64,000 bases of DNA from Nymphaea colorata (GCF_008831285.2 NC_045147.1:19224581-19288580); one strand, 5' to 3'. Shown: positions 50,111-62,515, counted from the first letter of the stretch. Numbers and translations: made by a program. The notes: a model not told the origin generated them from the sequence alone.

Positions 50111-51009
50111 CATGGATGAAATAACCACGTGAGCGGGATAAAAAAAAGAAAAAAGAAAAACAAAGATTCTTTGCTACTCAAAAAAATATGTTGATTATCA
50201 CCATTTGCATATACGAACCAACCCAAAAACCTTACCTTTTTTTTGTTTTTTTTTTTTTTTTGCCTTTTTCCAGAAAGAAGTTCGCTTTGTTGATAATTTT
50301 AATATTTTGAAATCATGATTTTAACTCCAGCCATCTGCCTTGACTCAATCTAGGAATAATGTGACGGAAAGACCGATGGGGTAGCGAATGCGACAGTGTT
50401 CTTGGAAATATTAAAAACGACAATATGAGACATGACAAAAGATAATGATCCAAATCCAAAAGGTTGAATCCCAAGTCCAAGTCAAGTCCACACCCCCACG
50501 CGGTTTCACATGCAAATTAAGTGCCAAATATTTAGGCGCCGTCATATTTGAAAGGGTTTTCTTTTTTTCTTTTCTTTTTTTTAAGCAAATTCCTTGTACT
50601 CCTTTTTCCCTGCTTAAATTGAATGTCGAAAACTTAATTTTTTGCCTCGTCTGCAATATTATGGAACAGTTCAAGTAAAAGATACAAGTAGAGAAAGATT
50701 GGGTTGAAACTTGATCTTTGGACTTCAAACTTACCATCTATAACTTTTTAACCAAAAGGATGTAAAATTAAATTAAATTATGTAGTGATTTTCTTTTTGG
50801 GGTAAACGGAGCGTATTTTCTTCAAAGAATTAATTTGACACTTTAGTGAATTAGTAATTAGATAGAGATAAAGAAGATTACAAACACACATAAATATATA
50901 TGTTAGAACTTTGTGGCTATGTTAATTAGTTCACGTAAATGAACTATAGACGAGACAACGGAATCAAAATCCAAAATGATAGAGATTATAGAGCAAGCAC
51001 TCGTCTGAT

Positions 51010-51525
51010 ACAACAGTACTTTAACCAGGGAGATCAAGTACGCACCTGGAAATATTCAAATTCGATGGATCAAGACATGTTTCAGGACCTTAACATTCAC
51101 ATTATCATCCTCTAGAAGTAGTTATATATGAGTGACGTTTTTAAGAACATCACGAAGACATATTACATCACGATAATGTCTAATATTATATAAAATTCTT
51201 AAAATTTTCAAAAAATGTTATTTTATATATTTATTTATTTTTTTGTTTCTTTTTTGGTTAAGAGATTTTGTACATGTTTTTGACTTCATCTTTGTAATCG
51301 GAAGAGAAAAAACTGATTTATTGGTTATAGAATTTCCATCCTTTATAATATTTTTGAATTTCTAATGCTGACAATATTAAAATTCCTTCTTAGTGTAATG
51401 TTTGTTGGATGAAGAAGCAGCACCAAGAAAATTGTGGAGCGTAGACCCAACCACCACTGGTCCTATGTAAAAGCGTGTCGTGAAGGGGACAGGACGGAGC
51501 TCTCGGGCCCAAGCACTCAAATTTC
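51010..51525. repeat. RLP upstream segment, copy A of a duplicated block
   Basis: From about 51010 (ACAACAGTACTTTAACCAGG) to about 51525 this region aligns over its length with 63467-63926, with an extra stretch of about 50 bp here near 51185-51245. It lies immediately 5' of the RLP gene, and its copy lies at the right edge of the window. This indicates a segmental duplication that included the RLP promoter. Confidence 0.85.
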
Positions 51526-51630
51526 TTCCTTTTTCTTCATGTTTGTTGCGTCACCAGAAAAGCGCCACCGGTGCTCATCTCTTATGTCCAGCAGAAGTTG
51601 TGTATCAAATTTGATTTCGGTCGCTTGCTA

Positions 51631-51640
51631 CATATATATA
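51631..51640 (+). promoter_or_regulatory. Probable TATA box of the RLP gene
   Basis: CATATATATA about 80 bp upstream of the preferred RLP start codon (51720), a reasonable position for a short leader. Confidence 0.4.
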
Positions 51641-51719
51641 GGTATAAGATTAGAGAGCTCCTCAGGTTGGATGCACTTTTACCTAATCCAGCGATCAAAG
51701 AGTGTTGTTGCATGCCATC

Positions 51720-54700
51720 ATGGGCCAAGGTGCTGCTGCAATTCCTCAGGCACCAAGTCCATTATTGCTATGCAGAAGCACCATTTTGTTTTTGGGTCTG
51801 TTGGTTATTGGTGTGGTATGTGCTTGGAAGGATGAAACACCACCACCACCAACAAGTACAGCAACAAGGGGAGCAGCTTCGAGGATCTGCCTCTCCAACC
51901 AGAGTTCAGCACTTCTTCAATTCAAGCAGAGCTTTCTCAACATTTATGAATTTTACCGACCTGATGCGCTGATCTCATGGCAGCGTGATGGATCCGACTG
52001 CTGTCACTGGAAAGGAGTTACTTGCAATAACCTCACTGGCTTCGTCATTGCATTGGAGATACCTGCTCCTGATTTTGGCGATGTGATCGCAGGTATCGCC
52101 GTTGACTCTTCCCTGTTCAAGCTTCGATATTTGCAACGTCTGGATCTCAGCTACAACCAATTGAACGGTGCCATCCCGAAGAGACTCGTGGAACTCACCC
52201 ACCTAACCCACCTCAACCTGTCCCATTGTGGCTTCTCTGGTCAGATCCCAGTAGAGCTGTCCCAAATGACACGATTGGTCTCTCTCGATCTCTCTTATAA
52301 TGATGGCCTACTACTCCAGCATCCTAATTTCTCACAGCTTTTCAGAGGCTTAGTTCATTTGGAGCACCTTCGACTGGATAGAGTTGACGTCTCCATGAGC
52401 TTAAGAGATGTAAGCATGAGCTTGTCGTCATCTCATGACCTGCAAACATTCAGCTTGTCTGGGTGTAATATTTCTGGTCCAATGGACGAATCACTTCTCC
52501 ATTTTCAGTCAATATCTTACTTGGATTTGGGGTCCAACAAACTTGAAAGTAGTATTGTTGAAGGTTTATGCTCGCTTGGGGACATCACTTCGTTAAGGCT
52601 TCGTGCAAGTTTCATGACCGGGCCAATTCCGCCATGTCTTTTCAGTCTTCCCTCTTTAAAGGAGTTGGACCTCGGTGGCAACCATCTCAACTCTGGAATC
52701 CCCAACCTGCAGCTCAGCCAGATCGCCTCCTCTCTGACTGAACTGGACCTAAGTGGCAACCGACTAACTGGGAGCATTCCCTCATCCCTCTTCAACCTCT
52801 CTTTTCTAGCAACACTAGACCTCAGCCACAATCTCCTAACAGAGAACATTCCTTCATCCCACTTCAATCTCCCTTTCCTAAAAAAAGTAGTCCTCAGCGG
52901 CAATAGCCTAACTGGGACCATTCCATCATGGCTTTTCAACCTCTCCTCCTTAGAAGAACTAGACCTCAGTAGCAACCGTCTACTTGGGATTCCCTCATCG
53001 CTTTTCAATCCAATCTCATCGCTAAAAACAGTAGACCTTAGTGATAATTTCCTAACTCGGAGTGTTCCCTTGTTGCTTTTCAACCTCTCCTCCTTAGAGT
53101 CACTAGACCTTAGCAACAACTACCTAACTGGGGTTCCCTCGGTGCTTTTCAACTCAAACTCCTCCTTAACAACACTAGACCTTAGTCACAACAGCCTGAT
53201 AGGCAGCATTCCTCCCTTCTTTTTCACCCTTCCTTCCCTGACGAAACTAAACCTCGGAAGTAATAAGTTCAGCGACCTGCTCGCCAACTTTGACAATAAC
53301 CTATACTCCCAGTACTTGGAAATCCTTCAGCTTGATCACAATTTTTTGAGTGGTGATATCCCTTCTTTCGTCAACAGGCTTCGTTCCGTGAAAAACATTG
53401 ACCTTTCTTCTAATTGTTTCAATTTTACCATTGATCTTTCCTTCTTTTTTAGTATCAAGGGCCTTTTTGCATTGGATCTTTCCAATAACACAAGGCTGAC
53501 AGTTGATTCATCTTATTCCAGTGACGATGCACAAGGTAGTTCCAAGGATTCTCCTGGGATTCGATCTTTAAAATTGAATTCTTGCAATATTCAGACTTTT
53601 CCTAGATTTGTCTGTAAACTTAGCAATCTTGTGTCTCTAGGGCTCTCCAACAATAACATTGAAGGGGAGATACCATTTTGCTTGTGGGAAGTTATTCATT
53701 TTGGTGGTCTGGATCTTGATCATAACAAGCTACATGGTTTTGAAGAGCCAGCCCAGGGGATTACAGGTTATGGCCTTTCGTACATGTCTGTCTCCAATAA
53801 TCGAATCCAAGGGGAAATTCCAACTTTCCTTTGCAATTTCCATGACGGGTGACATACCGGATTGCCTTTTTAAAAGCCTGGAAGTACTGAATTTGAGAAA
53901 GAACAAACTGGGAGGCCAAATTCCAGATCAATTCAAGGCAACATTTGTCTACTTTGTCGCCTTGAGTGACAACTTATTCACTGGCAAAATTCCAAAGTCT
54001 CTCTTCAATGGCTCATTTTTGAGGGTCCTGGATCTAGGAAACAACAAGTTGAACGACTATTTTCCTTCGCAGCTAGGCAAAATGAAAGAGCTGGAAGTGC
54101 TGATTTTGAGGTCCAACCATCTACATGGACCTATTACACAGCAAGAATTTCCTTGGTTAAAGATCTTCGACATATCTAGCAATTACTTTTCAGGGTATCT
54201 CCCACATGAGTTGTTTCGAGGTTTCAAGTCCATGATGTCAGGTACCCCGGAGCATAAAGATGAGTTAATTCAAATGGTCGGGAGGATCGGGATTTCGGGA
54301 CTAAATTTTCCACTGGAAGTGCTGAAAGTTCCACTCGAAGTGGAGGAAACAATCAAGGGAGAATATCGTTTGTTTAAAGAAGAGGTCAAGAAGGAGTTGA
54401 TTATCATAGACCTATCTAGCAATAATTTCACAGGCCAAATTCCTGAAGAGATAGGGTCCTTGACATCTTTATACGTATTAAACATTTCTAGAAACCATCT
54501 AGTTGGCTCCATCCCTGAATCATTTGGAAAGTTGCAGCAGATGGAGTCGTTAGATCTCTCTCACAACCAGTTATCTGGAGTTATACCAGAGGAGCTATCT
54601 GTACTCACATTTCTTGAAGTCTTGGACCTGTCATACAATGACTTGCATGGGATGATACCTCAAGGAAACCAGCTCAGTACTTTTCCGGCATCTTCTTTTG

Positions 54701-54996
54701 AAGGAAACCCCAAGCTTTGTGGACCACAGGTGAACAGATCTTGCTCTCATGCTGTAGGAGACGGCTCTCATGCTGGAGCAGATGGTCTGGTTGAGGAGGA
54801 AAACAAGCAAATAAAAGAGAAGGGATGGAAGTATGGATCAGTAGGATTCGGTTTTGCAGTTGGGTTGGTGATCACAACTCTCCCCTTCTTGTTCATGAAC
54901 AGAGCAGCAGATTGGTATCGGGATCGAACTGACAGGATGATAGACTTCATCCTTCAGTGGGTTTTCCCTTCTCGATTTGGTAGGCGTAGGCATTGA
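51720..54996 (+). CDS. LRR receptor-like protein (RLP), frame broken near 53,850
   Basis: A cell-surface receptor-like protein without kinase domain; relatives (Cf/EIX/RLP families) sense microbial or peptide signals with partner kinases. The first frame runs from ATG at 51720 (another at 51702) to a stop at 53850-53852. It has a hydrophobic signal segment (STILFLGLLVIGVVCAW), the LRR cap SALLQFKQSF with SDCCHWKGVTC, then more than 20 plant-type LRRs. The second part is open in the next frame from before 53842 to TGA at 54994-54996. It holds more LRRs, an island-like stretch, final LRRs, the cap GNPKLCGPQ, an acidic EEENKQ segment, one membrane span (GFGFAVGLVITTLPFLFM) and a short basic tail. 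Between LCN and TGDIPDCL the usual dozen residues of an LRR are missing, so an out-of-frame deletion is likely. As it stands the first frame would give a truncated, anchor-less ectodomain. It is probably a recent pseudogene unless the break is an assembly error. Confidence 0.85.
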
Positions 54997-55949
54997 GCGG
55001 TCAGGTTCTCCTTCTCATGAATCAAGATCGGCTCCAGATTTCTGGTGCTAATGAAGTCCATCTCGGTTGGCAATGGCAATGTAAATTCAATAAAGTAAAT
55101 TCACTGAATCCTCCGATGGCGAAAAGCTAAATTTGGCCTTCACGAAAATGAAAGGCCTTTGTCGTACACTTGATCAAAGTGAACGTTACTTGTATGATTT
55201 AAAAATTAGAGATGCATAACTACGACCGTTCACTTTTCTCCTGTAGATGACATTCAGGGTGACGCCTTGTCACCCTGTTTCGTTTCTAATTGGAATCCCA
55301 CACAGCAGAATGCATGAGCTCGTGATTTGGTTTTAGAAATTGGGTTTGGGTCATGTCTGTAATATACAGAATGCTAAAAGTGAAAAAGGAAAAGAAAAAA
55401 AGGAACAACATTTTTTCACTTTTCAAAAGGGAAATGCAATTGCTTGTTCCATATGATCTCCACTAACAAGGGCACCGTTGATTGTTTTACTTTTTATCAT
55501 CATTCCTAATTGCAGATTTACTTGGATTAATAATCGTATTCACATGTATTGAGCTGTCTTAGAAATACGTCCAAGTGTGAAAACGGACAGAGATCAAATG
55601 AAGATCCCACTAGGATACATACAGAAATAATGGAATTCGCATATGTTGTGTCCAATAACTGACAGAAAGCCGATGAGGATCTGCCTAAATTTACATACAA
55701 AATGTTGGATCCAATCTGATAGCAACATAACAAGAAAGAACACAAAGGTTATGTTCTAGAAAATGTCTACAAGACAAGCAAATTTGAATAAGCGAATAAG
55801 AAAGCAGCAGTTTGAGCTGAGAAAACAGCAGTTGAAATTATCGAGATATTCCAAAACATCTAATCCCAACTCCAACTCAAGTCCACGCACTCCATGCAGT
55901 TCTTTAACTCCACGCAAGGATTCTCTTTGCGACGATCTAGCCAGTGGGG

Positions 55950-56106
55950 CAGCCACATCTGGGCTTAAAGATCTAAAATTTTCATGTTTCTTTATTTTGA
56001 AAATAATGTCTTCATTTATTTGCTCATTTTATATATACCGGTGCCCTTAAAGATGTAAAATTTTGTGAACCAATGCCCCTTATTCTAAAATCTCTAGCTC
56101 CGCCAT
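55950..56106. mobile_element. Short dispersed repeat (same family as 12.7 kb)
   Basis: Begins GGGGCAGCCACATCTGGG and ends CTAGCTCCGCCATTG, with an A/T-rich interior in which a short unit (CTTAAAGATCTAAAATTTT / CTTAAAGATGTAAAATTTT, about 55964 and 56047) occurs twice. Confidence 0.4.
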
Positions 56107-56493
56107 TGTTGTTTTGAAATATTTGATACCCGTCATAAACACTAGCTTCGAATTCAGAAAAGAAAACAGGAAGTCGTCAACATTCTCACTTTCACAAAAG
56201 GACGGACAATTAATTGCACTTTAATCCTTCTCCACAAACAAATCCACCAGAAAGAGAACTATTAGTTTACTTTCCTAATCATGATTTTAAGTCATATATT
56301 ATGCTTTGTGAATTGAAAGTGCGTTTACCCACTTTTTTCTAGAAAAAAGCAAGTATTATGGGAGAATGCAGGAACCGCGGACTAATTGATGCACCAATCT
56401 TGTAATTCTGGAAAAAAAAAATGGAACGCTAAAATAATAATTGGCCTCATAGATGGCTTACTTTTTAAAACTAATGGAGTTGCATGATCTACA

Positions 56494-56626
56494 GGGGCGG
56501 CATAAAAAAAAAAAAACATGTTTTCGCTTAGCCTTTATACAAATTTTGAAAAAATTTTGTTGGTTTCTTGTTAAAATTTTGAAATTATAGTTCAGCTCCT
56601 AATGAAAAATTATTGACTCTGCCCCT
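56494..56626. mobile_element. Short dispersed repeat (same family as 12.7 kb)
   Basis: Begins GGGCGGCATAAAA and ends GACTCTGCCCCT, with an interior of AAATTTTG/CAAAATTT words. It directly abuts the left side of the 69-bp minisatellite region. Confidence 0.4.
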
Positions 56627-56659
56627 ATGTGTGAATTTATGGGTAAATGGGTAAAGAAT

Positions 56660-57556
56660 GTTCTTATTTCATGTCTGAATAAGCTGAGACTCATTACTAC
56701 TCAGAGCCACTTATTTAAAATTCAAAAGGTTCTTATTTCATGTCTGAATAAGCTGAGACTCATTACTACTCAGAGCCACTTATTTAGAATTCAAAAGGTT
56801 CTTATTTCATCTCTGAATAAGCTGAAACTCATTACTACTCAGAACCACTTATTTAGAATTCAAAAGGTTCTTATTTCATGTTTGAATAAGCTGAGACTCA
56901 TTACTACTCAGAGCCACTTATTTAGAATTCAAAAGGTTCTTATTTCATATCTGAATAAGCTGAAACTCATTACTACTCAGAGCCACTTATTTAGAATTCA
57001 AAAGGTTCTTATTTCATGTCTGAATAAGCTGAAACTCATTACTACTCAGAACCACTTATTTAGAATTCAAAAGGTTCTTATTTCATGTCTGAATAAGCTG
57101 AGACTCATTACTACTCAGAGCCACTTATTTAGAATTCAAAAGGTTCTTATTTCATGTCTGAATAAGCTGAGACTCATTACTACTCAGAGCCACTTATTTA
57201 GAATTCAAAAGGTTCTTATTTCATGTCTGAATAAGCTGAGACTCATTACTACTCAGAGCCACTTATTTAGAATTCAAAAGGTTCTTATTTCATGTCTGAA
57301 TAAGCTGAGACTCATTACTACTCAGAGCCACTTATTTAGAATTCAAAAGGTTCTTATTTCATGTCTGAATAAGCTGAGACTCATTACTACTCAGAGCCAC
57401 TTATTTAGAATTCAAAAGGTTCTTATTTCATGTCTGAATAAGCTGAGACTCATTACTACTCAGAGCCACTTATTTAGAATTCAAAAGGTTCTTATTTCAT
57501 GTCTGAATAAGTTGAGACTCATTACTACTCAGAGCCACTTATTTAGAATTCAAAAG
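56660..57556. repeat. 69-bp minisatellite, 13 copies
   Basis: Thirteen head-to-tail units of exactly 69 bp, each starting GTTCTTATTTCATG and ending AATTCAAAAG. Units 7-12 appear identical, while units 1, 3, 4, 5, 6 and 13 carry one to three substitutions each. Because 69 is divisible by three and one frame of the unit has no stop, the array is open throughout (a 318-codon frame at 56627-57583, repeat peptide VLISCLNKLRLITTQ...). Most unit differences change the amino acid (Cys to Ser/Tyr, Arg to Lys, Ser to Asn), so there is no sign of protein selection. I annotate it as a repeat, not a gene. Confidence 0.95.
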
Positions 57557-58654
57557 ATCCGCGAAAAGTGCGATATCTATTAAAAGCTGACCGAGGAATT
57601 CTACGAGTAGCACTGAAATGGGGTCGATTTCCACATTATCCCAACTAGATGTGATTCTGGATCTTGTGCAAGTACCATATAAACCTTGATTTAGCAACCA
57701 GTATCTGATCCAAAGCGTGTGAAAACCTCTACCGTAATGTCTCAAATTAATGTAATTAGACATATAATTAGAGCGGGCACATTAAATTACAGCCCAATAA
57801 GAAACGTTGGGACGGTTCACTGCATGTAGAGTATACGTCGGGTAACCTATTCGTTATCCCATCCGAATGCATTAGTATTTAATTCCTTACTTTACAGAAA
57901 GTGCTCCGATCAAGGTATAAAGAGGATATGTTCCATCTATCTAAATCTTGATTTAAAAATACGTTTAAATTGGTTTTTTGTTTCTAGATAGTGCAAACTG
58001 ATTACAATCTCAAATACCAAGCGAAATGATGGTTCTTATAACTAAAAAACGCACCCAAAAAAAACATTTCTTTTAAATGTTTCATTGTCCTAATTCTTAA
58101 TTTGGTATAAATGTATCGTTGTAGAGAGAGAGAGAGAGAGAGAGAGAGGTGAGGATTTGCTCACTTGGAGTTGGAGAAAATTAATGATTGATATAGCAAT
58201 AAAAGTTGTGACATGGAAAAGAATGGTGCAAGCACCTACCATTTGACCATTTGATTCCGAAAATGATAAAAAATGAACATTATAATTCGACTCATTCTTG
58301 AGGTCGGGCTTGAAGAATGTGAGACACGTTTTAGATCATTTTTTTTATTAAATAAGACAACAAGAAAGTGGTGATAGATTATGAGAGAAAAAAAAAGGGG
58401 ATATTGAATCTTGAGAGAGAAAGAATTAATAAAATTGGAATGCATTGGAGAGAAGAAGTTTTTTAGATATAAAAGCAAATTGTAAAAACAAAATAAAAAA
58501 AATAAATATACTAGACAGCAGCACAATTAAGCCGAATAAGAAATGTAAGAAGGGAGTGGATAGATGAAGAGGAGTGAAAATAGTACTATAGCCAAAAAGA
58601 AAAGTAGAGATATCGTTTCTATATAGGGGACAAGATGCAGGTATGGTACGCCAA
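57557..58654. other. Intergenic with AG microsatellite
   Basis: AT-rich DNA between the minisatellite and the RLP relic, with an AG run of about 26 bp at 58123-58148. No gene is supported. Confidence 0.4.
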
Positions 58655-59095
58655 CCCTTGATTCATGGAACTCACCCACCTTGACCTGTTCTTTCGCCTG
58701 TTCTATGGTCAGATCCCAGTAGAGCTCGGCTCTCCCAAATGGCACACTTGGTGACTGCTTAACTGGAACCATCCCATCATCACTTTTCTCACTCCCTTCC
58801 CTTCCCTTCTTGGAGTTTACTAGACCTTGGGGTATAATAGGATCAGTGGTTCACTCCCTGAATTCTACAACCCAACTTCAACTTTGGAACAACTTTCAGT
58901 TTGGACATGTCAAACAATGCTCTCACAGGTGCGATACCTGATTGTTTTTACAACATGATCGGACTGGAGCTGAGAACAACTACAGGGACAAATTCCAAGT
59001 GGATTCATGCATATACAACTCGTCAACTTGAAAGGCAACTTTCTTACTGGCAATTTTCCAATGTCCCCCTCCAATTGGATAAACATCTGATTACT
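58655..59095 (+). pseudogene. RLP-derived LRR fragment
   Basis: DNA at 58664-58740 (GGAACTCACCCACCTTGACC, then GGTCAGATCCCAGTAGAGCT) closely matches the RLP gene at about 52190-52260, but is frame-shifted and shortened. Further on, LRR text appears in changing frames: LTGTIPSSLF near 58755, NRISGSLPEFYNP near 58840, LDMSNNALTGAIPDCFYN at about 58898-58954, and LKGNFLTGNFP near 59025. Large parts of the ectodomain between these blocks are missing, and there is no membrane segment. It is a collapsed relic of a second RLP gene on the same strand. Confidence 0.8.
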
Positions 59096-59280
59096 GATAG
59101 GATTAGAATTCACATTTCCTTACAATCTTCACAATCAATTTGACATTTCACTTTTTCTATTTGTTTGTTTGTACTCCGTTTAAGAGAAAAAGGAGAAGTA
59201 AGCGGAGCAACCAAAACTACAAGTACGAAAAAAAAAAATTTAAGATGTTAACCGGTTAGGCATGTTGGAGTAAATCAAGG

Positions 59281-59410
59281 GCGGGGACTGAGGGGGGCCA
59301 TGACCCTTCTCATATTTTCAGATTAATAAAATGCTACTTGTAACTTTTTAAAAAAATTAATTAAACTTATATAAAATTTTTGAAAATTATAATTTAATTC
59401 TTATATAAAT
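59281..59410. mobile_element. Short dispersed repeat (same family as 12.7 kb)
   Basis: Begins GGGCGGGGACTGAGGGGGGCC and passes into a long A/T-rich tract with AAATTTTTGAAAATTATAAT words. The right end is not clear. Confidence 0.3.
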
Positions 59411-59431
59411 TAATTATAAAAATTATAAGAA

Positions 59432-59490
59432 GATGTTTGAAGTATGATTTGATTGGATTGGTGTCAATAAACTTTAGGCGTGTATTCCAT
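59432..59490. repeat. Duplicated block, copy 1 (pairs with 62456-62515)
   Basis: About 60 bp containing GTTTGAAGTATGATTTGATT and TTTAGGCGTGT. The partner at 62456-62515 has GTTTAAAGTATGACTTGATT and TATAGGCGTGT. Identity is roughly 80% by eye. Confidence 0.65.
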
Positions 59491-62455
59491 GAACAAACAA
59501 AAAAAGGAAATTTAAAAATTGAAACCAAACCAGCTTGCACCTCCATCGCTACTGTTGCCGACATGTGAAGGGGGGTTGGCGGGGTTTCGTTTGCATGTCG
59601 CAAGAGGACTCGGTCATCCCTCCGGTGGTCTGTTGTATGGATTGGTCCGGTTCGGCGTTTCAATCGCAATGACAAAAGACTTGTTTAGCTTCCAAAACCA
59701 ACATCTTTATATTTTCCCTCATGTATAAGATTGCCTTTGAAATGGAAGGTTTGAAGATTATCACACTTAAAAACAGTACAGCGGACAAACGTTTGGCGGC
59801 TTTTATCTACACTTTTAAATTCCTCTTGTTCTTTTTAGTAGACGGGCATCGCTTAGCACCCAGGTCAATGCATGCCTTAAAAAGATTCCGACCATCTCCA
59901 TACTCTAGTAGGTTCGTGCCATGCAAAACAAGACAATTCGAGTTCAATTTGAATAATCTTCTGAATGGACCCGATTAGCTGCATGCTTGATCTAGATCTG
60001 AAGACCTTGCGAAATGTAGTAGCTCGATGCCTGGATTCCCTAAAATTATTTACACAAGAAGAATATTGTCTGGGAGAAAATTGATTAACCAAATTATACT
60101 TGGATTTTTCTAAACCAATATAAAACATCTTAACTTCTTTAGTTTTAAAATAAAAATAAGGCAATGCAGGTCAACATGCAAGGGTTTATTCTGGCAGCCA
60201 GCCAACTAGGGGACAGAGTCAGGAGATTTTTTCTTATGGAGCTCAATCTTTTAAAATCTTTATCGAGGCCAAATTGTGTTTTTGAAAATTCTTAAACGGG
60301 TGAAATAGTCGTCCGACAACAAAGGTTGGTTGAGAGGGCTGCTTGAAGGAAGGAGAAAATGGCGTAAAGAATGGGGAATGCTGAATCAGATGATTGACAT
60401 CTGCAGTGAATTGATACCGCTTTAGGTGTGTGGGGGGCTGTCTGCTGCTCAGGAATGGAGGCTCAAATAATAGGTTCATAGATGCCAGCACGAAGTGAAG
60501 GAGGTTTCTTCATCAATATGTTAATGGTTTTCATAGTGTCAGGGATGCTGGGTGAGGGTATCCAGGATTCAACTACTTTATTCTGATGTCCCTATATAGG
60601 TTTAAAATGCAGCTCTGATGCAGGCACGAAGTGAAGGAGGTTTCTTTATTTCTGTTGTCCGTATGTATAAGTTCCTTTTGGTGCGGCTCTGATTTTGATT
60701 GTTGTGGTGAGCTGAAAAAGCTGCTCCCTGTACATATCAATTTTTTGACAGTGAGAATGTGACCAGAAGGCTCTGCAGGCCCTACAAAACCTCAAGCTCA
60801 AAATCCTACCCTGTTTATTCTGACAACTCGACTGAATACAACGCTCTCCTTGGCATTCATTAATCTTCTTTTTGTTCCTATACAGAAAAAGATGAAAATC
60901 CTTTCAGATGCACTTCGTTTGGGAACTGAAATGAAGCGCCATGAAATTCTGCTTCCAATCAGCATGCAAGTTAGAATCTTGATCGAAATATTTACACCCA
61001 ACCAGCCATGGAAAATCGTGGTTACATGCATCCAATATGCAGATGCATATTTTTAACCCTTCAACTAAACCTGGTGAATGATATGAAATTTACAGGTAAC
61101 TTGGAAGAAAATATGGCGAGAGGAACAATTTCACGATTATGAGAAAAGCACGCAGCAGTCGAGCCAAATATGTATTAGCACTCAGCATTTCATTGCGAAA
61201 CCTATTGTGCCTTACAGATCAGACACAATTTGCCGAAGTAGCTGTCGACGACTGAGATCTGTAAATTAACGTTAGCTTTTACCAAGCTGCTTGTTGCAGT
61301 TGCTTTATTCCCCAAGGAAGGAGACGGAATTGGACTCAGTTGCAAAAGGGCACACTAGTGAATCTGAATTTGACTTGCTGGTGATCTGAATATTCTTAAT
61401 ATGATTTGAATATTCATGTTTTTTTTTTGGTTGGGTACTTGCCTGTCCACTGAGATTATAAATGTCAAGTCCAATTCGACTAACGAACATATAGGGATAT
61501 GATTATTGGGGTTCACAGTTGCACTAAATCCAAGATAATTTACGAAACCTCATGACACTTGACTCCACTCTCTGTTAGGATATCCTTACAACTTCGTAAG
61601 CGATGCTTTTCTATGGCCTGTTCAAGAAACTCACTAACTCACATTAACCGCAATGGATATAACCAGGAAAATCAACTTAAGACAAGAATTTTACTACGTT
61701 AAGACGAAGTTGTAACCTGAATACAAACTCGATCCCATTTGAAATGCTTATCTATATGAGTGAGTGGGGCAATTTATCAAATCCACTTCTGATTCAAAAT
61801 TATTTTCATATAGCGATCCAAACTACTGCAGAAATGAAGGTCCCTATTGGCCGATATATGTTTCAATGAAAGAGGAAAATGAACAAACAAAAGTGAAAAA
61901 GGGTTAGGAATATAAAGGCAACAATTCAATCGAGCTGGCCATAAGAACAGTATGCGGAGATGAATGAGGGCAAAAAAGTTCAATCAAACCGATGTTGGGA
62001 ATCGATCCCAATCTGGGTTTGATCCACTTTTGTTATTAAAAAAGAAAGAACATGTTACTTTGTTATGACTTCAAATTTAGGTGGTCACATTTCTATTATT
62101 ATTGTGAACATCACCCTACATGAGCCGAAACACGTCATATGGGTGTAGAACCCAAATAAGTTTATTATTTATATTTTTAATTTCCCAAATCGATTTAAAA
62201 TCATTTAATTTTTTTTATTAAAAAAAATGAAAGGTAAGATACACGGATATGCAAGAGTGGGTCAGTGGCCTGTACGCCAGTGTGTTCTGTTGGTGGTTGA
62301 AACGACACGGCATTAATATCGATATTTTGCTCATATATATATCTGATTTTTCTGAAATCCAATTAAATTTTGTTACGCTGAAATATATTAATGTTAAAAA
62401 TAAGCTTTTAAATTAAAAGGTGGTCCTTTTTTTATATAAATGAAGAGAGTTAAGA

Positions 62456-62515
62456 GGATGTTTAAAGTATGACTTGATTGGACGGGTGGCAATAAAATAT
62501 AGGCGTGTGTCCCAA
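62456..62515. repeat. Duplicated block, copy 2 (pairs with 59432-59490)
   Basis: Same orientation as copy 1, about 3.0 kb downstream. Together with the larger duplicated block at 63.5 kb it points to repeated segmental duplication in the RLP neighbourhood. Confidence 0.65.

Larger units (their letters stand above)
48846..51009. other. Intergenic between PPR gene and RLP locus
   Basis: AT-rich, with a 20-bp direct duplication and a long inverted-repeat region (both listed separately). No gene is supported. Confidence 0.4.
54997..56659. other. Intergenic 3' of RLP
   Basis: The first 200-300 bases may be RLP 3' UTR. A 95-codon frame at 55763-56050 starts with a K/Q/R-rich segment and then runs into a dispersed repeat at about 55950, so I do not call it a gene. 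Two dispersed repeat segments follow (listed separately). Confidence 0.4.

Noticed and set aside
51434-51972. Two overlapping 133-codon plus-strand frames at the RLP start
   Set aside because: They overlap the TATA box and the RLP signal-peptide region in other frames and show no domain.
52517-53119. A 200-codon minus-strand frame opposite the RLP gene
   Set aside because: It is the mirror of the repeating LRR codons (Arg/Ser/Leu-rich pattern with the LRR period), so it is an antisense shadow.
53820-53870. An intron explaining the RLP frame change
   Set aside because: No suitable GT-AG pair around the junction restores a family-like sequence, and relatives normally have no intron here.
56627-57583. 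A 318-codon frame with 13 repeats of a 23-residue peptide, tempting as a novel repeat protein
   Set aside because: The frame follows from a stop-free 69-bp unit whose length is a multiple of three. Unit differences are mostly amino-acid-changing, no promoter is seen, and it abuts a transposon-like segment.
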